Shown: in pieces, positions 46,325 through 53,974 of the stretch
Position numbering within the stretch: the stretch's first letter is position 1
How the letters are laid out: every line of letters begins with the position of its first letter
Source: Endozoicomonas sp965208385
GTDB lineage: Bacteria; Pseudomonadota; Gammaproteobacteria; Pseudomonadales; Endozoicomonadaceae
Reading direction: 5' to 3'
Length of the DNA: 64,000 nt
Assembly: GCA_965208385.1 (NCBI GenBank)
Contig: CBDBOO010000072.1
Span: 1 to 64,000, forward strand
Program-made: the position numbers and the translations under genes
Notes under the pieces: generated by a model
Seen by the model: only the letters and a program-made list of their open reading frames with translations
What the model was told of the DNA's origin: nothing
Database searches by the model: none

Positions 46325-46359
46325 CAGATCCGTACGGGCACTACTAATGCATACGGCTC
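46325..46359 (-). ncRNA. Domain V of intron G, occupied by intron K
   Basis: Hairpin GAGCCGTATGCATTAG to GCCCGTACGGATCTG. Intron K starts at the next base. The equivalent site in I1 (5936) is empty. Confidence 0.8.
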
Positions 46360-46930
46360 CTACGGAAAATCAAACACACTGTCGCATACTTGGATATGGA
46401 TGGAGTATTTTCGCGCTTGGGATAAACAGTTTGAAGACCTTCTGCATTTTCATCCATGTTATGCGGTGTTTTTGACTGCGCTTTCTTAATGCCTTTACCC
46501 AAGCTCTGCAGACTTCTCTACGAAACTGGTTTAATGCTTTAAGATTGCCGGGAACTGCAAAATAATTATTGTGTCCCTGAACTACGCTTTTCAGCCATTT
46601 ACCCTGTTCGAATATATCCCTGTGCCGGTTTTTCAGTAAAGTCTGTTTTATGTCTTTGATTTTTGCTCTCAGCTTCTTGGCTATCGTAAATCGTTTCAGC
46701 ATGAATCCTCCGTCTGAACGGCGTACTGAGCAGATGTGTGTAAAGCCCAGAAAATCGAAGGTATCGGGCTTCCCCTGTCTCCTCTCCTTTCTGTTACTGA
46801 TTGCAAATCGACCAAACTCTAACAGCTTTGTTTTCTCACCGTTCAAACTCAGGCCAAACTTTCCTAACCGATCTTTTAGGGCTGCCATAAAATGCAGTCC
46901 ATCTGAACGGTATTGAAATCCAAGCACACG
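46325..46930 (-). pseudogene. Intron G: reverse transcriptase C-terminal part and domain V
   Basis: The last ~185 residues of an I1-type RT, from VLGFQYRSDGLHFM (directly after the YADD position) through GLSLNGEKTKLLEFGRFAI, TFDFLGFTHICSVRRSDGG and WLKSVVQGHNNYFAVPGN to HPYPSMRQCV. Domain V follows (46325-46359, GAGCCGTATGCATT to GTACGGATCTG). Intron F lies at the upstream edge and intron K right after domain V. The continuation (TGCCGGAGGGGTGATG) is at 44400 and below. The N-terminal half of G is not in the window. Confidence 0.87.
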
Positions 46931-47577
46931 GTGAGTAGCCCACAGGAACCTCCCCTTCAGGCGCTCACAGAACCGGACTTGACAGCCTCCCGTCATGGGG
47001 CCGGCTCTTCTTATCCAACCGCTGGCAGCATGCCTATTCGCCAATGTGCCATTAACATGGGAACTCTGCGCGCTATGCGTCCCAACGTTCGAGCCGCTCG
47101 CACTTTGTGACCCCGCAATTTCTTGTACTTGCCCATCGCCCAACGAACCAGTGTTTCTTCCACGTAGTACAGAACCTTCTTCATTTCTGAAGGGTAGAAT
47201 TCTCCAAAGTAATTGATCCAACCCTGAACATAAGGATTGATCAGCTTTGCCAACGCTGGAAGTGAATACCCTGATCGTTTCGTGGGAATAGCCAGTTCTT
47301 TTATGGTATCCCGTATGCGCTGAGCCGCAGCTCTGCTCATTGCAGGAAGAAAACCAGCGAAGTAATTCCCATACCGGCTACGAACTATTCTGGCCCGGAA
47401 GGTATAACTGAGAAAATCAAACGACGTGTGTTCATGCTTCTCCGGTCTCCCCGAAGCTTTACAGTAAACCAGCTTTGTTTTCACCGGATGCAATGTAAGA
47501 CCACAGTCGAATAAACGACCTCTTATTGCTTCCAGTACAAACTCAGCTTCTTGCTTACTGCAACAGTGGATTAGCGG
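46931..47577 (-). mobile_element. Group II intron F, 3' part, inserted in the RT gene of intron G
   Basis: B-lineage intron from the codon after YADD to its 3' end. RT C-terminus 47577-47011 (ALIHCCSKQEAEF to AHWRIGMLPAVG) is essentially identical to that of intron B. Domain V and VI are also B-like up to GAGGTTCCT, but the last bases are GGGCTACTCAC rather than GGGCGACACGAC. It is followed by CGTGTGCTTGGATTTC of the intron G RT gene. Its own upstream part is cut by intron E at the same YADD position. Confidence 0.83.
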
Positions 47578-48410
47578 GTGAGTAGCCCATGGGAACCACC
47601 CCCCCCAGGCTCTCTCAGAACCGGACTTGAACCTCTCAGCTCATCCGGCTCCCATCATCCAACCGACGGCCTGACACCCAGTTTCCAGTGCGGAAACAGA
47701 TTAGGAAATTTCATCGCGATCTCTCCTAACCTGTGCTCAGCACGTCGTCTGTGGCCTTTCAGCTTTTTGTACTTCCTCGTTGCCCACAATGTAAGCTTTC
47801 GATTTACATGACGTAATGTTGGGTACATAGCTGACTTGTAGAAACGACCATAGTAGTTTATCCAGCCTTGGAGCTGCGCCCTGAACATTCGGGCTAAATC
47901 AGGGAGAGTTTTATCGCTGCGTAAATGCAATTTCCAGCGCCTTACTTCCTTCCTAATCGCCTTGCCTGCTTTGGCGCTCATCGCCGGACTGAAGTTTATG
48001 AAGAACTTGCCCCATCGGTTTTTCGATCTTCTCGGACGAAAGGTATATCCCAAAAAGTCAAAACTGGTAACAGGGTGTTCTTCCTTCCTGTCGTCGTCTT
48101 TACAGTAAACAATCTTTGTCTTCTCAGGGTGCATTTCCAGACCACATTCAAGCAGCCGTTCAGCCAACAAGGCTTTTAGTGTTTCTGCCTCTTTCTCACT
48201 GTGACAATGGGCAAGCCCGTCGTCGGCGTACCGACATATGGGAGTATGTGGAAAGTTCTTCTCCATCCATTTGTCGTAGACATAGTACATAAACAGATTA
48301 CTTAATACGGGACTGATTACACCACCTTGAGGCACGCCTCTTTCACGTCTGATCGTTGTGCCGTCGCTTAGTTGAATCGGCGCTGTTAACCAACGCTCAA
48401 TATAAAGAAG
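47578..48410 (-). mobile_element. Group II intron E, 3' part, inserted in the RT gene of intron F
   Basis: D-lineage intron ending GGGCTACTCAC at 47578, followed by CCGCTAATCC of the intron F RT gene (the codons after YADD). Domain VI has a run of eight G. It contains the RT gene part 47655-48410. The upstream part is cut by ISL3 copy 4 at 48411 without a matching target duplication. Confidence 0.83.
47655..48410 (-). pseudogene. Intron E reverse transcriptase, C-terminal part
   Basis: About 250 residues of the D-lineage RT: LLYIERWLTAPIQL (before 48335), MPQGGVISPVLSNLFMYY, catalytic RYADDGLAHC, SFDFLGYTFRPRRSKNRWG, LQGWINYYGRF and PHWKLGVRPSVG at the end. It lacks the one-base deletion seen in intron D, so this part of the frame is intact. 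The N-terminal ~165 residues were lost at the ISL3 junction (48410/48411). Confidence 0.88.
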
Positions 48411-49759
48411 GGCTCTTCCCTGATTTTAGTGGGTAAATTTCAGCGCTTCACCCCTCTTGGATAAAGATCAAGGCCACCACAATGAAAGTAAATTGCAGTG
48501 CCGGACACCGCTCAGGCAGTTGAACCTTTCTCTGTTTCTGTAGCCGTAGGCTCGACCCTTGAGTCGCTGTATCTTTCCATTCATGCCTTCTGCACGGCCA
48601 TTGTCGGCTTTCAGAACTATTGCGTTAATAATTCCCCACAGGTGTTCTTTGATCATCTTGGCCACTTTACGAACAGGTTCAAGCCGACACCTCAGTGCCC
48701 AGCTCAGCCACCGTTTCCATGCCTTGATAGCCCAAGCTCGTGATGTGTAATTCCACAGTGTCATCGCCATCTCTTTGATGGCCCAGGCTCGTGCTGTTTT
48801 CAGCTTTGAATCACGCAACGGCTCGAACGCTTCCCACTTTTCATCGCTCATATTTTCAGGATTTGTTAGCCAGTCAAACCGGGTACCTTTGAGTAAGTCT
48901 GACCCTGTAGACATAAGCGCTTTATGCTCTTCTATGCGAACTTTATTGACCGCATTGCCTAAGTACTGGGCAACATGGAACTTGTCAAATGCTATTCGCT
49001 CCCTGGCTTCTGGCACATGCAATGTGACTGCCTTGATAAAGGGCTTCCACATATCCATGGTAACGCATTCAATACCGGCTTTCTGGTCTGGCGTCAGGGT
49101 CTCAAAGTACTCATTGAGGCTGTCAGCTTTATGGTTGTCGGCCAAATGTAAAACAATGCCTTTTTCATGATCTGTAACCACAGTGACGTACTCACGTCTC
49201 TTCTGGAATGAGGTTTCGTCAACGGCTAACCGTTTGGGATTGTCGTGTACTCTGCGTGCCAGACCTCTCGCTACTGCACGCTGTTGGATACCGTCGATGG
49301 CATTCCAGCTAAGCTTCATTTGTTGGGCAACTGCACTGGTTGTTGCCTCTTTCAGCCAGTCAATAACAAGTGCTTCAAACAAGGCCGTAAAACCAGAGTT
49401 CGGTTCAGCCCATGGAACCTGTATTGTTTTTACACCGTGATCGGAACATTGTGTACGCGGAACATCAGCAATAAGGATGGTTTGAAACTGGCAGGTATCC
49501 AGATGCCGCCACTTCTTCTGACGTCGATCGTAACCCGGAGAGGGTTTATCACAAACACTGCATTTAGAAGGCTTTTTGCCATCATGTTCGAGAAAGATTT
49601 CGACTTTTCCTTCAGTAATGGAGAGTTCCACGTGAGCGACATGCCACGGAGTTTCAACGCCAAGTATTTTAGAGTAGAGTTCTTTATCGCGCATGTCGGC
49701 ATCCTTGCCTTGAAGTGTTCAATATAGATTAAATCACCCACTAAAATTAGGGAAGAGCC
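48411..49759 (-). mobile_element. ISL3-family element, copy 4 (altered)
   Basis: 1349 bp. Relative to the 1330-bp copies it carries a 22-bp patch (48499-48520) in place of 2-3 bases. Its left end (GGCTCTTCCCTGATTTTAG) resembles the opposite end of the other copies, so both ends are now alike. The flanks (intron E on the left, IS1 on the right) share no 8-bp duplication, suggesting recombination after insertion. Confidence 0.88.
48468..49694 (-). pseudogene. ISL3-family transposase (copy 4), C-terminus altered
   Basis: Identical to the 411-residue copies up to GYRNRERF, then replaced by NCLSGVRHCNLLSLWWP because a 22-bp patch (48499-48520) shifts the frame about 20 residues before the normal end. 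The catalytic core (AVDETSFQKRREY, MDMWKPFIKAV, DKFHVAQYL) is intact, so some activity is possible, but the conserved terminal segment is lost. Confidence 0.85.
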
Positions 49760-50239
49760 ATCAAAGTTAATCCTAATATCCGCACAATGGAGCTTGGAGA
49801 TGAGAGTAATATACATCTAGAGCCTGCCTGCGAAGAGGCAGAGCTTGATGAGCAATGGTCATTTGTTAATAGTAAATTTAACCAGCGCTGGCTTTGGCAC
49901 GCAGTTGACCATACCACCAATACGGTTCTTGCTTATGCCTTTGGAAAGCGAACTGACAAGGTATTTAAGACTCTAAAAGAGCTGCTCGCTCCATTTAATA
50001 TAAAGAGATTTTATACTGATAATTGGGGTGCATATGATCGGCATCTTAATCCAGCAGAGCATGTTGTAGGGAAAACAAATACACAAAAAATTGAGAGAAA
50101 AAACCTCAACTTCAGGACTAGAATTAAGCGTTTAGCTCGTAAAACAATTTGCTTTTCAAAATCAGAGAAAATGCACGATATCGTGATTGGTCTTTTGATA
50201 AATAAATTGGAATTCGGGATTGATATTCATGCAATTTAA
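49760..50239 (+). pseudogene. IS1-family transposase, N-terminus lost
   Basis: The C-terminal ~159 residues of an IS1 (InsAB) transposase: KVNPNIRTMELGDES, LDEQWSFVNSKFNQRWLWHA (first Asp), FYTDNWGAYDRHLNPAEHVV (second Asp), KTNTQKIERKNLNFRTRIKR (Glu) and MHDIVIGLLINKLEFG. The coding frame is open to the ISL3 boundary at 49759, where the InsA part has been removed. ATG 49787 lies inside the domain. This is the last mobile element before the ordinary chromosome. Confidence 0.88.
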
Positions 50240-50252
50240 CAGGTTTAACCCA

Positions 50253-51716
50253 CTACCAATTATTCAGACCATATTGTCTGGCAGCGGCCTGTATTGCCTC
50301 TGAATCCCCTATATAGGGAACTGGATTACCCTTATCTGAGCCCATGTACTCATATTCTTCATAACCTTTTCCACATACCAGCAGAAGATCACCTGAATTC
50401 AGTTTTGCCATAGCTTTCTGAATGGCTACACAACGATCAAGCTCTATCAAATAACGTGAAGGATCTGCCCTGCGGGACATGGCGTGCACAATACTTTCCG
50501 GCTCAAAACCCAATGGATTATCATTGGTAAAATACACTTCATCAGACAACCTGCTACAAACTTCACCAATACTTTCAGCGTCCAGTAAACGATCACCGGT
50601 CACACCCACAACCATGGATATTTTTCCCCGAGTGTGCTGACGGGCATTACGGAGAAGAGATTCAAGACTGTCCCGGTTATGGGCATAATCAATAATCGCG
50701 GAAGCACCATTCTGAAAATTAATCACTTCACAACGACCAGGAACCGGTTCAAGTTTTTCCAGCAGATCAACCGCTGTAATCAAACTGTAAATCGAACTCA
50801 ATACGGCCAGAATGACAAGACTGTTCTCGATATTAAACGTGAAAGGCAGTGGGGTTCGTATGGGGATTGTCTGCCCCTGATAGTTAAGTATGAACTGTCC
50901 GCCATCACAGGAAGAATGAATTTCAGAAGCAAACAAATCAGCTTTCCTGTTGCGACAACCAAAGGTAATGATATTGGCCCTGCCCCTGCAGCGTCCGATA
51001 ATGGCAGGGGCCATCGGATCATCCAGATTAATCACCGCTGTACCGCCAGGCTTCAGTCGATCAGTTAGTCTCAGCTTTGCCTGAACGTATTCATCCCGGC
51101 TGCCATGATAATCAAGATGATCCTGACCAAGATTGGTAAATATAATTACATCATAATTAATTATGCTCACCCGGTCCTGGTCCAGGGCATGGCTACTGAC
51201 TTCCATAACATGATGGGTCACAGCGCGGCGGTTCATTTCATTCATCAGGTTAAGAAGTGTGATGGCATCGGGTGTGGTATTCACCAGATGGCCATTTTTA
51301 TTATCAAACTGGCACCCCAGGGTTCCTGTGTAAGCTGCCCTGGTTTTCCTGTCAATGAGCTGTTTCAGGCTATAGGCAACCGTGGTCTTACCGTTAGTGC
51401 CGGTTACGCCAATATTGAAAAGACTATCCTGTGGGTGCTGATAATATTCGCTGATCAGGTTAACAGATGCTGAAAATCCGGGAGTCTCAATACTGGGAAT
51501 ATCAGTATCCAGTTTACGAGTGGTAATCAACCCGGAAGCACCGCGTTTGATGGCGTCCTCAAAAAAATCATGACTGTCTCTGGTCAACCCCTGCCGGCAT
51601 ACGAATATATCGCCTGTCTGAATATTGCGGCTGTCTGTTTCAAATTTTCCTGAGGAAAGCTTTCGTAGTCTGCTAACTTGACTTGCAGACGTCGCTGTTA
51701 TTTCTTCACCATACAT
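50253..51716 (-). CDS. murE: MurE-like UDP-MurNAc-tripeptide ligase
   Basis: A 487-residue Mur ligase. The ATP site is GTNGKTT (106-112). Also visible are NTTPDAITLLNLMNEM, HHVMEVSSHALDQDRV, FTNLGQDHLDYHG, the lysine of YVQAKLRL (214) and DYAHNRDSLESLL. In MurE the enzyme adds the third amino acid to UDP-MurNAc-dipeptide in the cytoplasm. Two features are unusual: the diaminopimelate motif DNPR is DNPL here (399-402), and the usual GDRD-KRP loop reads GDRLLDAES. It also stands alone, outside a division-and-wall cluster. It may be a paralogue with a different amino acid substrate. It is divergent from a LysR gene and next to the IS1 remnant. Confidence 0.85.
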   Translation of the reverse strand: MYGEEITATSASQVSRLRKLSSGKFETDSRNIQTGDIFVCRQGLTRDSHDFFEDAIKRGASGLITTRKLDTDIPSIETPGFSASVNLISEYYQHPQDSLFNIGVTGTNGKTTVAYSLKQLIDRKTRAAYTGTLGCQFDNKNGHLVNTTPDAITLLNLMNEMNRRAVTHHVMEVSSHALDQDRVSIINYDVIIFTNLGQDHLDYHGSRDEYVQAKLRLTDRLKPGGTAVINLDDPMAPAIIGRCRGRANIITFGCRNRKADLFASEIHSSCDGGQFILNYQGQTIPIRTPLPFTFNIENSLVILAVLSSIYSLITAVDLLEKLEPVPGRCEVINFQNGASAIIDYAHNRDSLESLLRNARQHTRGKISMVVGVTGDRLLDAESIGEVCSRLSDEVYFTNDNPLGFEPESIVHAMSRRADPSRYLIELDRCVAIQKAMAKLNSGDLLLVCGKGYEEYEYMGSDKGNPVPYIGDSEAIQAAARQYGLNNW

Positions 51717-51789
51717 AATCAGGTTGATACACGGACAAGCCGTACTTCTCTATTGGGGACTTGTTAGCTATTGTACGATGGTCTTTTAT

Positions 51790-51804
51790 ATCAATTAAAT
51801 TGAT
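51790..51804. promoter_or_regulatory. 15-bp palindrome, likely LysR operator
   Basis: ATCAATTAAATTGAT is a perfect dyad in the 104-bp gap between murE-like and lysR, 16 bp before the lysR start. LysR regulators typically bind A/T-rich dyads in such divergent gaps and repress their own gene while controlling the neighbour. No -10/-35 pair is certain. Confidence 0.5.
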
Positions 51805-51820
51805 TGTCTGGTTAGAGGTT

Positions 51821-52765
51821 ATGAGTAATATCAATTGGCTAGGAATAGACCTCAATTTACTGCTGACATTCGAAGCCATGCTTAAGCATCGAAGTGTCTC
51901 CAGGGCCGCAGAGTCGTTGTTCATAGGTCAATCGGCCATGAGCTATAATCTGAACCGGCTGCGAAAACTGCTCAATGATCCGTTGTTTGAGCGTCAGGGA
52001 AATATTATGGTTCCTACGTTCAGAGCCGAGGAATTATCAACCAAGGTGAACTCTGTTCTCTCGGTGATAAAGGAAGAGATCCTTTTTCCCCAAGACTTTG
52101 ATCCTGCATTAAGCCATGAAAGAATAATTATTGGATTGAGCGACTATGCAGAACTGGTGTTTGGACCAGTACTCTACGATCAACTCATCGCGGAAGCACC
52201 TGATGCAAAAATAGTATTTCAGGCCATAGATTCAAAAAACTGCTGTGATGCATTGATGCAGGGAAACACAGATCTGGCTATTGGTGTCTTTAACCGGTTA
52301 TCCGATAACCTGAGTAGAGTGACTCTGTATCGGGAACGACATGTATGCCTCTTCGATAATTCCGTTCTGAAGGTAGATTTGCCTATCTCTCTGGATGACT
52401 ATCTGGCGACGCCCCAGGCAATGGTAACAGCAACAGGTGAGCTATCCAGTCCAGTTGATAAAACTCTGGAAAAAATAAATAAACAGCGACGGGTTGTTTT
52501 AGGATCATCACCGTTTTTGACATTAAGGCATTTATTAACCGGACGACGATTGTTGTCCGTAATGGCAGAAATGATGGGGAGGACTGAGATATTTATGGAT
52601 CAGCTGGTTATGTGCAAACCCCCTATTCCCATTGATGACTTTAATATTGAAATGGTGTTTAGACACAGGGATGAGCATCATCCCCGTATGCAGTGGCTGA
52701 CACATCGGGTAAAAAGCATTATTCAGGAGCACTTACAGGTTTTACGTAATCAGCCAACGTCATAA
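51821..52765 (+). CDS. LysR-family transcriptional regulator
   Basis: A 314-residue regulator. The N-terminal winged helix-turn-helix is LDLNLLLTFEAMLKH-like: LNLLLTFEAMLKHRSVSRAA, ESLFIGQSAMSYNLNRLRKL, NDPLFERQGNIMVPT. A substrate-binding domain follows (IIIGLSDYAELVFGPVLYDQ onward), of the NodD/PcpR-like type. I chose ATG 51821 (MSNINWLGIDLN) because AGAGG lies 5 nt upstream and the domain starts there; an upstream ATG at 51761 adds 20 atypical residues. It is divergent from murE-like, so that gene is its likely target. The inducer is unknown. Confidence 0.88.
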   Translation: MSNINWLGIDLNLLLTFEAMLKHRSVSRAAESLFIGQSAMSYNLNRLRKLLNDPLFERQGNIMVPTFRAEELSTKVNSVLSVIKEEILFPQDFDPALSHERIIIGLSDYAELVFGPVLYDQLIAEAPDAKIVFQAIDSKNCCDALMQGNTDLAIGVFNRLSDNLSRVTLYRERHVCLFDNSVLKVDLPISLDDYLATPQAMVTATGELSSPVDKTLEKINKQRRVVLGSSPFLTLRHLLTGRRLLSVMAEMMGRTEIFMDQLVMCKPPIPIDDFNIEMVFRHRDEHHPRMQWLTHRVKSIIQEHLQVLRNQPTS

Positions 52766-52768
52766 TAC

Positions 52769-53362
52769 TTAAATGTCAGTGGCTTTACATATTCTACTGA
52801 ACTTGGTCATGGTCATTTCGACGAGACTGCTTCGGGTTAATTCTGAAACGGCCAGCTGTTTGACCCTGACCTGGTGAAGATGAAGATAGGGAATGGCTTT
52901 CTGCGGAAATTCCCTTAAATCTCCCCGGGTGACGACCGGACAAAAAAGCCGGTTATGGCGGTAAAACAGGTTAAGGGCACTGGAGGCCGGAATAATTTTG
53001 GTTTTACCATTTTTTAGTCTCAGGCTGGCAACAAGACCTTCCTTGCCAAGAAATTTCCCTGAAAATATATTACATCCAGTGGGTTTAACCAGTTCAGGAG
53101 GAATACGGTTAAACGTAAATGTATGATCTTCAGGTGTTGGCAGAATCACCAGCACTGCAGCATGACTGAACAGTCTGTCAGTGGTTTCATAACAGTCATA
53201 ACTACCATAGAGTTGCGAGACTGTTCCGGAATGCACACAGAATCCATCTTTTACACTTCGAAGAAACTCTACAGCACTATTACTGTTAGCCAAGTTCTCA
53301 AGAGTCCAGCGTAAATCTGAATTCTCGGTTGATCGCGACTGGCCTGTATCTATAATATTCAT
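52769..53362 (-). CDS. Hypothetical protein
   Basis: A 197-residue protein I do not recognise. No signal peptide or membrane segment is evident. The middle has a beta-rich stretch (AAVLVILPTPEDHTFTFNRI, NIFSGKFLGKEGLVASLRLK) and the C-terminus is helical (VKQLAVSELTRSSLVEMTMT). Its stop is only 3 bp from the lysR stop, so the two converge. ATG 53362 is preceded by weak ribosome-site sequence. It could be a nucleotide-binding or PilZ-like beta barrel, but no diagnostic residues support that. Confidence 0.6.
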   Translation of the reverse strand: MNIIDTGQSRSTENSDLRWTLENLANSNSAVEFLRSVKDGFCVHSGTVSQLYGSYDCYETTDRLFSHAAVLVILPTPEDHTFTFNRIPPELVKPTGCNIFSGKFLGKEGLVASLRLKNGKTKIIPASSALNLFYRHNRLFCPVVTRGDLREFPQKAIPYLHLHQVRVKQLAVSELTRSSLVEMTMTKFSRICKATDI

Positions 53363-53625
53363 CCTGAATTCACTGTCTACAGGTATAAAAGAATATATTA
53401 CCTTTTATTCATAGAAAATTCCCGACTTTATCCGAAAATATGACATATTTATGCCATTTTACAGGTAATTCGTGCCCTGAAAGACGGAAATACACATATT
53501 TGATAAAAGTGAATCAATAAAAGAAAGGAATATTGTAAAAGTGGAAATCCAGGTCAGAACCAACGAATTAAAAAAAACCGGCGTACAGCTTTAATCGCCA
53601 ATCAAAATAGCACAACGACTACATT

Positions 53626-53733
53626 CTACTGATGACTGACCCAGTATACCGCTGTGACGACCACCAGAATGATGACAGCGATAGCTGATACTGCATCAAC
53701 AGCACTATCTTTAAATGGTTTACTCTGACTCAT
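53626..53733 (-). CDS. Small single-pass membrane protein (35 aa)
   Basis: A 35-codon frame, MSQSKPFKDSAVDAVSAIAV followed by the hydrophobic IILVVVTAVYW and VSHQ. The layout (short polar N-terminus, one transmembrane helix of about 20 residues, short tail) is that of a real small membrane protein. A GGAG lies 11-12 nt upstream of the ATG, a loose spacing. It sits in the 610-bp gap between the hypothetical gene and cysI; the rest of 53363-53974 shows no gene. Function unknown. Confidence 0.5.
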   Translation of the reverse strand: MSQSKPFKDSAVDAVSAIAVIILVVVTAVYWVSHQ

Positions 53734-53974
53734 TTTTATCTCGACTCCACTAACAAAACTATCTGTGTATTTATGCGATTCTTATTGTAATTATCACTAC
53801 TGCATAATCACGCGTTCAACTAGCCAGCGAACACTCTAACAACAACTGGACACAACGCCAATATTTATTCATTTTCCGTCTAGATATATAAATAAATAGT
53901 TCTATTATGAATAACAAAAACGAGTATGCTTCCTACCTCAGCAAACCGATTGATGATTACAAGTAGAAAGCCCA

